NCBI GenBank assembly: GCA_030622585.1
Contig: JAUXFZ010000155.1
Coordinates: 1-6,270 of the forward strand
Reading direction: 5' to 3'
Source: Myxococcales bacterium
GTDB taxonomy: Bacteria; Myxococcota_A; Polyangia; Polyangiales; Houyiibacteriaceae
Length of the DNA: 6,270 nucleotides
The position numbers and the translations under genes were made by a program. Under the pieces are notes generated by a model. It worked only from the letters and a program-made list of their open reading frames with translations. It had not been told where the DNA came from and did not search any database. Positions 1 to 5,714 of this stretch are shown here, in pieces (positions within the stretch are counted from its first letter, which is position 1; each line of letters opens with the position of its first letter).

Positions 1-370
1 CTCGGTAGTACGCCTTGCGGTAGTAGTAACAGGTGAATCGGAAGGCACCGGGGAACACGAGAATCAGAAGCGCCGGAGACGCAGGCAGGAAACTCGGCCA
101 CCAGCTGGGCCATGCGCCCAACCAGGCGTGCGCGATCGGGGCCGCGCCTGCCACGGAAGGATCAGTGTAGAGGACCGGCGAATAGAGTGGGCTGAGGTAA
201 GGGTTTGCGTAGTAGTTGTCGCCCTGGAACGCCGCCCAGGTGACGTAGATGGAAAAACCGGTGAGCACGAGCAGGGTCGTCAGGGGCGAAACCCACCAGT
301 TGTCTTTTCGGGTCGTCGCGGCGGCTCCACTGGGATGACCGCCGACTACAGTGAGTTGTTGGGTGGGCAT
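1..370 (-). CDS. 5' part of a membrane protein resembling the succinate dehydrogenase membrane-anchor subunit (cut by window edge)
   Basis: Reading the minus strand from the ATG at 370-368 gives 123 open codons running off the left edge, so only the N-terminal part is visible. After a polar start of about 24 residues comes a likely transmembrane helix (about residues 27-47), then a motif-rich loop with NPYLSPLYSPVLY (56-68), a second hydrophobic stretch (about 93-108) and FRFTCYYYRKAYYR (110-123). From memory, the NPYLSP-type loop and the CYYYRKAYYR segment are typical of the polytopic membrane subunit that accompanies the succinate dehydrogenase flavoprotein and iron-sulfur genes in actinobacteria and some other phyla (mycobacterial Sdh1 type). 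If so, it anchors the complex and passes electrons to quinone, and sdhA/sdhB would lie to the left. The start is firm: an in-frame TAG lies at 385-383 and no other start codon intervenes. No Shine-Dalgarno sequence is visible. The coding call is solid; the family assignment is by recollection and moderately sure. Confidence 0.72.
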   Translation of the reverse strand, partial: MPTQQLTVVGGHPSGAAATTRKDNWWVSPLTTLLVLTGFSIYVTWAAFQGDNYYANPYLSPLYSPVLYTDPSVAGAAPIAHAWLGAWPSWWPSFLPASPALLILVFPGAFRFTCYYYRKAYYR

Positions 371-381
371 GGGCTCGGCGG

Positions 382-409
382 ACTATACAGAAAGCACCAG
401 ATCGAACAA
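382..409 (-). promoter_or_regulatory. Candidate promoter for the minus-strand membrane protein gene
   Basis: On the minus strand a TATAGT hexamer (387-382) matches the sigma-70 -10 consensus at five of six positions. A poor -35, TTGTTC (409-404), precedes it by 16 bases. Transcription would begin near 375, leaving a leader of only about five bases before the ATG at 370, which fits the lack of a Shine-Dalgarno sequence. The -35 is weak, so this is tentative. The 62-base divergent spacer holds no other convincing signal apart from the downstream gene's ribosome binding site. Confidence 0.35.
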
Positions 410-417
410 GGATTTCC

Positions 418-425
418 GGAGAGGG
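418..425 (+). promoter_or_regulatory. Ribosome binding site of the dehydrogenase/cyclodeaminase gene
   Basis: GGAGAGGG ends seven bases before the ATG at 433. It is a good Shine-Dalgarno match and supports that start over any internal one. Confidence 0.7.
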
Positions 426-432
426 TCAGGCC

Positions 433-1410
433 ATGAAAACGCTGATTTTGACGCGGTCCGACGTGCAGCAGGTCGCGACGATGGAGCTGGCGGTGGCGGC
501 CGTGGAGCGCGCGTTCGCCGGATTCGGTCGTGGCGAGGGAATTATGCCGCCCAAGGTCTACCTGCCGATCGAGGACCACGACGGTGACTTTCGCGCGATG
601 CCGGCGCGACTTGGGGACTCGGCCGGCATCAAGTGGGTGAACGTACACACCCAGAATCGCAAGCGCCACGGGCTGCCGACTGTGATGGCTGTCTACGTCC
701 TCAGCGATCCCGCGAACGCCTTCCCGCTAGCGGTCATGGACGGCACGCTCCTCACGGCGCTACGCACCGGCGCGGCAGGCGCAGTCGCGTCGAAGCATCT
801 CGCCAACGGCGCGCCGAAAACCCTCGGCTTCATTGGTTGCGGCGCACAAGCGTACACGCTGCACGGCACGCACGAGGTCGTGTTCGACGGGTTCGAGAGC
901 CTCGCGCACGATCGCAACCCAAGTACGGCCGAGCGCTTCGCCGACCGGGTGGGGGCTCGCGTCGTGAGCTTGGAAGAGGCGGCCGGTGCAGACATCGTGT
1001 GCACGGCGACGCCGTCCCGCACTCCGTTCTTGCAGGCGAAATGGGTCCGGCCCGGCGCGCACATCAACGCGATCGGTGCGGACGCCCCGGGCAAGCGCGA
1101 GCTGACTACCGATACGCTCAAGGGAGCAGCGGTGTACATCGATGACGTCCACCAGGCGACGGCGAGTGGGGAGATCAACGTTCCCTTCGCGGAGGGTGAC
1201 TTCACGTTGGACGACATCGCCGGCACCTTGGGCGAAGTCGTGGCGGGCGTGCTGCCCAGGCCAAGCGGCGCGGTGACGACGGTGTTCGACTCCACGGGCT
1301 TGGCCATTCAAGACGTCTCGCTGGCCCGCGCGATCTACGACGCGGCCCGGTCGCACTCGCTCGGTCACGAGGTGGATCTGATGGGCCTCGAACCGCAGCC
1401 GAACCGCTAG
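433..1410 (+). CDS. Ornithine cyclodeaminase/mu-crystallin family NAD-dependent enzyme, probably an alanine dehydrogenase
   Basis: This 325-residue protein belongs to the family of ornithine cyclodeaminase, mu-crystallin and archaeal-type alanine dehydrogenase. Seen in the sequence: MPPKVYL (38-44), FRAMPA (53-58), IKWVN with Lys67, LRTGAAG (110-116), the Rossmann loop GFIGCGAQA (132-140), TPSRTP (193-198), INAIGADAPGKREL (211-224), GEINV (246-250) and FDSTGLAIQD (285-294). In characterised relatives the equivalents of Lys67 and Asp217 are the catalytic pair, Arg54 and Arg111 hold the substrate carboxylate, and the GxGxxA loop binds NAD(H). The architecture and many motifs recall Archaeoglobus alanine dehydrogenase (L-alanine to pyruvate and ammonia), and the length fits that better than the roughly 350-residue Pseudomonas ornithine cyclodeaminase. 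The reaction (alanine, ornithine or another amino or imino acid) cannot be settled by eye. It acts in the cytoplasm and lies 50 bases upstream of the kinase and agmatine genes. The family is certain; the substrate is not. Confidence 0.93.
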   Translation: MKTLILTRSDVQQVATMELAVAAVERAFAGFGRGEGIMPPKVYLPIEDHDGDFRAMPARLGDSAGIKWVNVHTQNRKRHGLPTVMAVYVLSDPANAFPLAVMDGTLLTALRTGAAGAVASKHLANGAPKTLGFIGCGAQAYTLHGTHEVVFDGFESLAHDRNPSTAERFADRVGARVVSLEEAAGADIVCTATPSRTPFLQAKWVRPGAHINAIGADAPGKRELTTDTLKGAAVYIDDVHQATASGEINVPFAEGDFTLDDIAGTLGEVVAGVLPRPSGAVTTVFDSTGLAIQDVSLARAIYDAARSHSLGHEVDLMGLEPQPNR

Positions 1411-1428
1411 TTTAGCCTAAAACTGGGG

Positions 1429-1447
1429 GTGTCGGGCCCGCCGGCAC
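1429..1447 (+). other. Hairpin in the 50-base gap before the kinase gene
   Basis: The left arm 1429-1435 (GTGTCGG) pairs with the right arm 1441-1447 (CCGGCAC) in seven pairs, one of them G-U, around a five-base GCCCG loop. It ends 13 bases before the GTG start at 1461. There is no T tract after it, so a classical terminator is unlikely. It could attenuate transcription, process the message or modulate translation of the kinase gene, which has no clear Shine-Dalgarno sequence. In GC-rich DNA such stems can arise by chance. Confidence 0.35.
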
Positions 1448-1460
1448 TAGGCTTGCGCGG

Positions 1461-2483
1461 GTGCCGCGCCGCGCCTCCATCGTCCTTCTGGTGACCCTGC
1501 TCTGCCCTCTGCTCGGCTCGTCGCAGGAGCCCCCAGATGCACTAGACGCATTCCTAGGGGAACCGGATGCCGATCGGATCGCAGCCTTGCGGACCGAAGA
1601 CATCGCCGAAGTGACCAAGGGTAGAGGGGGCCGAAGCTTGGCCTTCAAGGTCACCCTCGCAGACGGAACCCGTGGCTACTTCAAGCCCAAGCAAAACTTC
1701 TCGGCAGCGCATTGGTACTCGGAGGTGGCCGCGTACTATTTGGACCGGGAGCTCGGGCTCGACAGGGTTCCCCCCACGACGGGTCGCGTCTTTCGGTGGA
1801 GCGAGCTCGAGACGGCAGCCGGGCGGGACGAGCGAGTCTCGGAGCTCGGGGTCGCCGACAACGGGACCGTGAAGGGAGCATTCATCTGGTGGATACCGGA
1901 GCCACTGAAACGCGTGCGCATGGGGCGGAAGTGGGAGCGCTGGGTACGGGTTCAGAAATCACTCCCCATCACCCCGTACCAGCGACCGGTCGACTATCGC
2001 GCCGACCTCAATCGCCGCCCCGGCGTTCGCGAAGCCACCGATCCGAGCCGCCCGGTGGCACGAGATCCCGACACCGAGGAGCGCCCCGCAGAGCTCTCCG
2101 ACCTGATCATCTTCGACTACCTCACGCAGAACGTCGACCGATGGGGTGGAGATTTCACGAACGTCCGATCCCGCGGGCCGGGCGGACGGTTGATCTACCT
2201 GGACAACGGAGCCGGCTTCTGGCTCGGGGAGCAGCGGCTGGGTCTGATGGAGGCGCGTTTGAAGGCGCTCCAACGGTTTCGGCGGTCGACCATCGAGGCC
2301 GTGCGAAAGCTCGACATCGAGAGGTTCGCGGCCCGTTTGCGGACCGATCCACTCTCCCCCGTCTTGAACGAGAAGCAGTTGGACGGCCTCGCACAGCGAC
2401 GGGACGCCGTCCTGCGGCATGTCGACGCCATGGTCGCAGGTTCGGTGAGGCTCGCGTGCTCGCGTGGTAGGTTCGCTCGGTGA
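1461..2483 (+). CDS. Secreted four-jointed/FAM20-like kinase
   Basis: This 340-residue protein starts at GTG (no ATG follows until residue 154). Residues 1-21 form a signal peptide: basic VPRR, a hydrophobic core, then LGSSQ. There is no lipobox, so it is probably exported to the periplasm or outside. The body matches, motif by motif, the animal Golgi kinases FJX1/four-jointed and FAM20: YFKPKQ (73-78; candidate ATP-binding Lys75), SEVAAYYLDRELGLDRVPPT (87-106; Glu88 as ion-pair acid), KGAFIWWIPE (138-147), a connecting region, IIFDYLTQNVDR (216-227; Asp226 as catalytic acid), GPGG (239-242) and LDNGAGF (247-253; Asp248 as the DFG-like metal ligand), followed by a helical tail (about 255-325). 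In those relatives these residues bind ATP and metal, and the enzymes phosphorylate secreted proteins or a glycan. Only two cysteines exist, one in the signal peptide, so the disulfides of FAM20 are absent. All core residues look intact, so activity is plausible; the substrate is unknown. Its stop overlaps the aguA start by four bases (GTGA). Confidence 0.85.
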   Translation: MPRRASIVLLVTLLCPLLGSSQEPPDALDAFLGEPDADRIAALRTEDIAEVTKGRGGRSLAFKVTLADGTRGYFKPKQNFSAAHWYSEVAAYYLDRELGLDRVPPTTGRVFRWSELETAAGRDERVSELGVADNGTVKGAFIWWIPEPLKRVRMGRKWERWVRVQKSLPITPYQRPVDYRADLNRRPGVREATDPSRPVARDPDTEERPAELSDLIIFDYLTQNVDRWGGDFTNVRSRGPGGRLIYLDNGAGFWLGEQRLGLMEARLKALQRFRRSTIEAVRKLDIERFAARLRTDPLSPVLNEKQLDGLAQRRDAVLRHVDAMVAGSVRLACSRGRFAR

Positions 2484-3478
2484 AGGAACGACTTCGGCTG
2501 CCAGCTGAGTGGGAGCCGCACGCCGCCTGCTGGCTCGCGTTTCCGTATTTGGAGGAAGAGTGGCCCGGCCATCTGCCCGAGGCGCAACGCTCGATCGCGG
2601 CCCTGTCGGTCGCGATCGCCGACACGGGCAACGAACCCGTGCATCTCCTGGTGAAGAGCGCGCAGATCGAGGAGCGCGCCCGCAGCTTGGTCGGCGACTC
2701 GAACAACATTGCGTACGTCACCGCCGATTACGGCGACTGCTGGATACGCGACACCGCGCCTCTGTTCGGACATACCGCCCGGGGCACGCTCGGCGCCTTG
2801 TGCTTTGGCTTCAACGGATGGGGCGGCAAGTACGAGATGGCCTTCGATGAAGGGGTCAGCAAGTGGCTGACCGATCGGCTCCAAGCGACACGGTTCGAGT
2901 GTCCCGTAATCTTGGAAGGCGGCGCGCTCGAGACCGACGGTCAGGGAACCTTCCTGACGACCGTATCTTGCGCCCTCAACCCAAACCGAAACCCGGGCTT
3001 GACGCGCGAAGCCTTCGAGCTGGCGTTGGGCGAAGCCGTCTCGCTCGGGCGTCTGGTCTGGCTAGAGCGGGGTCTTCGGCACGACCACACCGACGGACAC
3101 ATCGATATGCTCGCTCGTTTTGCGGCCCCGAACGCCGTCTTGTGCACGAAGGCTGCCAAGGGGGCTCCCAATGCAGAAGTGCTCGATTCGATCGCGCGGG
3201 ACCTGCGTGCGAACGGCTTGAACGTGCTCGAGCTACCGGCGCCCAGTGCCGTGACCGCGCCCGACGGCACGCCACTGCCAGCCAGCTACTGCAATTTCTA
3301 CATCGCCAACGAGGCGGTGATCGTGCCGGTGTACGACATCCCGGAAGACCGAATCGCCCTGCGGGAGATCGCGAGCGCGTTTCCGGGCCGCGAGGTGATC
3401 GGCTTGCCGGCTCGAGACCTGCTAAGGGGAGGCGGAGCGTTTCACTGCGTCACCCAAGCTCAGCCTACCGCGCCATGA
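2480..3478 (+). CDS. aguA: Agmatine deiminase
   Basis: This 332-residue protein of the peptidylarginine deiminase-like (PAD_porph) family hydrolyses agmatine to N-carbamoylputrescine and ammonia. Visible motifs in order: PAEWEPHAACWLAFP (8-22), WIRDTAP (88-94; substrate Asp91), EGGALETDG (146-154), DHTDGHIDMLARF (202-214; catalytic His207), SYCNFYIAN (269-277) and GGGAFHCVTQ (317-326; nucleophile Cys323 near the C-terminus). All catalytic positions known for the family are present and the length is normal. The start is GTG at 2480, overlapping the TGA of the kinase gene, with a modest GGTAGG (2466-2471) eight bases upstream. The next gene encodes the enzyme for its product, which fixes the substrate as agmatine rather than peptidyl-arginine. 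No arginine decarboxylase is in the window, so agmatine must come from elsewhere in the genome or from outside the cell. Cytoplasmic; very sure. Confidence 0.97.
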   Translation: MKERLRLPAEWEPHAACWLAFPYLEEEWPGHLPEAQRSIAALSVAIADTGNEPVHLLVKSAQIEERARSLVGDSNNIAYVTADYGDCWIRDTAPLFGHTARGTLGALCFGFNGWGGKYEMAFDEGVSKWLTDRLQATRFECPVILEGGALETDGQGTFLTTVSCALNPNRNPGLTREAFELALGEAVSLGRLVWLERGLRHDHTDGHIDMLARFAAPNAVLCTKAAKGAPNAEVLDSIARDLRANGLNVLELPAPSAVTAPDGTPLPASYCNFYIANEAVIVPVYDIPEDRIALREIASAFPGREVIGLPARDLLRGGGAFHCVTQAQPTAP

Positions 3479-4338
3479 CCCCTGCTTCTTTGTCGATCGG
3501 AATCGTCCAGTGCGCCCTCGATGGGACGCGTGACCAGAACCTTGCACGCGTCGAAGCGCTCGTCCGCGAGGCCGCGAAACAGGGCGCGCAGGTCGTGTTG
3601 ACCCCCGAGCTCTTCGAGGGCCCCTACTTCCCGCAGACCGAGGACGAGCGGGCGTTCGACTTGGCTGCGCCGCTCGATGGACACCCAACCGTGGCGCGCA
3701 TGCAGGCCCTTGCCGCGGAGCTCGACGTCGTGCTCCCGGTTTCGCTCTTCGAACGGTCCGGCCAGAGCTACTACAACAGTGTCGTGGCGATCGACGCCGA
3801 CGGCACCACACTAGGCATCTACCGAAAAAGTCACATCCCGGACGGCCCCGGGTACGAGGAGAAATTCTACTTTCGGCCCGGTGACACCGGTTTTCGGGTG
3901 TGGAAGACGCGCCACGGTCGTATCGGAGTCGGCATTTGCTGGGATCAGTGGTTCCCCGAAGCGGCGCGGAGCATGGCGCTTCAAGGCGCCGAGGTGTTGC
4001 TGTACCCGACTGCAATTGGCAGCGAGCCCGACGAAGCGGACGCGGACACCAAAGCGCCCTGGCGGCGCGCGATGGTCGGGCACGCGGTGGTCAACGCGAT
4101 GCCGGTCGCGGCGGCCAACCGGGTCGGCACCGAAGGCGGGCTGACGTTCTACGGGAGCTCGTTCGTGTGCGATCAACGAGGGGACGTACAAGTGGAGCTC
4201 GGCCGGGAAGACGAGGGTGTGGCGGTCGCCTCATTCGACCGCGAGGCGCTGCGCCGCTACCGCGCCAACTGGGGATTCTTCCGCGATCGCCGCCCGGATC
4301 TGTACAGCCGGCTCACTGGAGACGAGCCTGTTGATTGA
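3475..4338 (+). CDS. aguB: N-carbamoylputrescine amidase
   Basis: This 287-residue carbon-nitrogen hydrolase (nitrilase superfamily) converts N-carbamoylputrescine to putrescine, CO2 and ammonia, completing the route begun by AguA. The catalytic triad is visible: Glu45 in TPELFEGPYF, Lys118 in YRKSHIPDGPGYEEKFYF, and nucleophile Cys155 in GVGICWDQWFPEAAR. The segment LLYPTAIGSEP (175-185) and the C-terminal NRVGTEGGLTFYGSSF (215-230) are also typical of this subfamily, and the length is that of the family. The ATG at 3475 overlaps the aguA stop (ATGA). No Shine-Dalgarno sequence is evident, so translation probably depends on coupling to aguA. The frame stays open far upstream inside aguA, but nothing there resembles this family, so that part is read-through. 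Cytoplasmic; such enzymes usually form oligomers. Very sure. Confidence 0.97.
   Translation: MTPASLSIGIVQCALDGTRDQNLARVEALVREAAKQGAQVVLTPELFEGPYFPQTEDERAFDLAAPLDGHPTVARMQALAAELDVVLPVSLFERSGQSYYNSVVAIDADGTTLGIYRKSHIPDGPGYEEKFYFRPGDTGFRVWKTRHGRIGVGICWDQWFPEAARSMALQGAEVLLYPTAIGSEPDEADADTKAPWRRAMVGHAVVNAMPVAAANRVGTEGGLTFYGSSFVCDQRGDVQVELGREDEGVAVASFDREALRRYRANWGFFRDRRPDLYSRLTGDEPVD
4318..4321 (+). promoter_or_regulatory. Ribosome binding site that sets the TTG start of thiE
   Basis: GGAG inside the end of aguB lies nine bases before the TTG at 4331. No ATG or GTG occurs near the point where ThiE homology begins, so this site with the TTG is the best start. A CTG at 4328 and an ATT at 4334 are weaker options. 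Confidence 0.55.
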
Positions 4339-4906
4339 TTCGCTCTACGCGATCGTTGACGCGGAGGCCGCGGACCGACCTCTGGCACTTGTTTTTCAGG
4401 CCCTAAATGCGGGCTGTGCCATCGTGCAGCTGCGTGCCAAGCGACTCGACGACGTCTCATTCCTCGAAATCGCCAAGCGTGTGCGGTCCGCGTGCTCCCA
4501 TGCGGGGGTTCCGTTCGTCATCAATGATCGGGCCGACATCGCACGTCTCGTTGGTGCCGACGGGCTGCACCTGGGGCAAGATGATCTCTCGATCGAGGAC
4601 GCGCGACGAGTCGTTGGTGACATGCAGATCGGAGTCTCGACGCACACGCTCGAGCAGGCTGCTGCCGCACAGGCGCGGGGCGCAGACCTCATCGCCTTTG
4701 GCCCTGTCTTCGCGACCAAGACCAAAGAGAACCCCGACCCCGTGGTAGGCCTCCGAACCCTCGAAGCGGTCTGCCAAGCCGTGTCCCGGCCGATCGTCGC
4801 AATAGGCGGAATTACGCCAGAAAACGCTGCCGAAACGCGGCTAGCTGGGGCACGATACATTGCCGCCATCTCGGCACTGCCACGCTTCTTCGAGGACGCG
4901 CCCTAG
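4331..4906 (+). CDS. thiE: Thiamine phosphate synthase (ThiE)
   Basis: From the TTG at 4331 this encodes a 191-residue TIM-barrel protein of the ThiE/TenI family. ThiE joins hydroxymethylpyrimidine diphosphate to thiazole phosphate carboxylate, giving thiamine monophosphate. Motifs in order: LYAIVD (5-10), QLRAK (33-37), VINDRADIA (63-71), GLHLGQDD (78-85), GVSTHT (101-106), GPVFATKTK (124-132), AIGGI (157-161) and AAISAL (178-183). The diphosphate-handling QLR.K, NDR and GP.F.T.TK motifs favour a true synthase over the TenI aminase/tautomerase, whose phosphate loop differs. The length is slightly short of the usual 205-215 residues, mostly at the termini. It overlaps the aguB end by eight bases, so it is the last gene of the coupled run. 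No other thiamine gene and no TPP riboswitch is seen before it. Its TAG overlaps the TAG of the convergent Fic gene. No pathway link to putrescine is known to me. Confidence 0.92.
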   Translation: MIDSLYAIVDAEAADRPLALVFQALNAGCAIVQLRAKRLDDVSFLEIAKRVRSACSHAGVPFVINDRADIARLVGADGLHLGQDDLSIEDARRVVGDMQIGVSTHTLEQAAAAQARGADLIAFGPVFATKTKENPDPVVGLRTLEAVCQAVSRPIVAIGGITPENAAETRLAGARYIAAISALPRFFEDAP

Positions 4907-5661
4907 CGCTGCTCTTCGTCGAAGTACTGAATCGCCGTTTCGATCGCCCCGCCGAGCGCCTGATTCACGAGAGTCGCGGTGGCGTCTTCGCCGCTTCGAA
5001 GCGCTTCGTAGTAACGCTGCCGCTCGGTGGCATGGATGACGACGGGCGGGTAGCCCGCGCGCATGAGGATGAGGTTCATCACTAGGCGCGCGACCTTTCC
5101 ACTGTGTCGCGGGAAGGGATAGATGTGCAGCAACTGATAGTGCACTTTGCTCGCGACGCGGACAGGGTGCATCGTTTTCTTGGTTTCGGGAGCCGACAGC
5201 CACTGGACGAGCTGCCGCATGCGGTAGCTAATCTTGTCGGGCTGTGAGATCTCGTGGAAGTAGAGCCGGTGCAACGGCATGTCCTTGCGGTACTTCGGCG
5301 GGGTCTTCCCCTCGATCTCCTCGGGCGCGAGCTGCGCGAACAGCTTCTTGATCACGTCTAGGTTGGGCGAGAAGCGCCGGCGCGAAGCCATCTCGCGGAT
5401 CATCTCGATCGCGCCCATGTGGTTCCGTATCTCGTCGTAGACCGGGATGAGCGTGGGATCGGTCACGACCTCGTCGTAGATGGCGGCCCTGAGCTCATCC
5501 ATCGAATAGACGACGCCCTCGAGCGCGCTGTCGTGATAGATCCACGCGAGGTCGAAGCGCTCTTGATACTCTTGACGCGTCTGTGGGCTCGCCGAATCCA
5601 GCAGCTCCTGCAGCTGGGCGACTCGCTCGTCTAAGCTTGGACCTTGAAGCGCTTGAACCAA
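4903..5661 (-). CDS. Fic-domain protein with a degenerate catalytic motif
   Basis: This 252-residue protein starts at TTG (5661), set by a strong GGAGG seven bases upstream; an in-frame stop precedes it and no other start fits. The fold is Fic: an N-terminal helical part with DSALEG (44-49), close to the inhibitory (S/T)xxxE(G/N) helix with Asp in place of the first Ser/Thr; YDEIRNHMGAIEMI (75-88); then the core HPVRVASKVHYQLLHI (165-180), MNLILMRAGYPPVVI (195-209) and ERQRYYEAL (213-221). Canonical Fic enzymes carry HPFx(D/E)GNGRxxR; here the site reads YPFPRHSGKVAR (181-192). The catalytic His is Tyr181, the acidic metal ligand is Arg185, and Asn and the first Arg are changed, while Pro-Phe, one Gly and the last Arg remain. 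Normal AMP transfer therefore looks unlikely; it may be a pseudoenzyme, a binding protein or an enzyme of altered chemistry. The frame is otherwise clean and full length, which argues against simple decay. Fold very sure, function unknown. Confidence 0.9.
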   Translation of the reverse strand: MVQALQGPSLDERVAQLQELLDSASPQTRQEYQERFDLAWIYHDSALEGVVYSMDELRAAIYDEVVTDPTLIPVYDEIRNHMGAIEMIREMASRRRFSPNLDVIKKLFAQLAPEEIEGKTPPKYRKDMPLHRLYFHEISQPDKISYRMRQLVQWLSAPETKKTMHPVRVASKVHYQLLHIYPFPRHSGKVARLVMNLILMRAGYPPVVIHATERQRYYEALRSGEDATATLVNQALGGAIETAIQYFDEEQR

Positions 5662-5668
5662 GGAATTT

Positions 5669-5673
5669 CCTCC
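5669..5673 (-). promoter_or_regulatory. Strong ribosome binding site of the Fic gene
   Basis: Read on the minus strand this is GGAGG followed by seven bases and the TTG at 5661-5659. It decides an otherwise doubtful non-ATG start. Confidence 0.75.
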
Positions 5674-5714
5674 ACCCTCAGGGGACCTACATCATCAGCC
5701 CCGCGCGGCCGGCG

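Noticed and set aside
128..436. Plus-strand open frame of 102 residues
   Set aside because: It is antisense to the convincing membrane-protein frame on the minus strand and has no recognisable motif or ribosome binding site.
693..1368. Two minus-strand open frames of about 200 residues each
   Set aside because: They are antisense to the dehydrogenase/cyclodeaminase gene, whose motifs are unmistakable; long shadows are expected at this G+C content.
2155..2884. Minus-strand open frames of 188 and 229 residues across the kinase-aguA junction
   Set aside because: They are antisense to two well-supported genes, with low-complexity Arg/Ser/Ala composition and no motifs.
2863..3474. A long open stretch in the aguB frame upstream of its ATG, which would make a 491-residue fusion
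   Set aside because: It lies wholly inside aguA in another frame, is rich in Arg/Ala/Gly as shadow frames in GC-rich DNA are, and shows no family motifs; aguB homology begins right after the ATG at 3475.
4217..4330. N-terminal extension of thiE to a start near 4217
   Set aside because: It would overlap the aguB end by about 120 bases and encodes Arg/Ala-rich sequence unlike any ThiE N-terminus; the TTG at 4331 has a better-placed GGAG.
4290..4345. TPP riboswitch before thiE
   Set aside because: There is no non-coding leader: thiE begins inside aguB, so there is no room for the aptamer.
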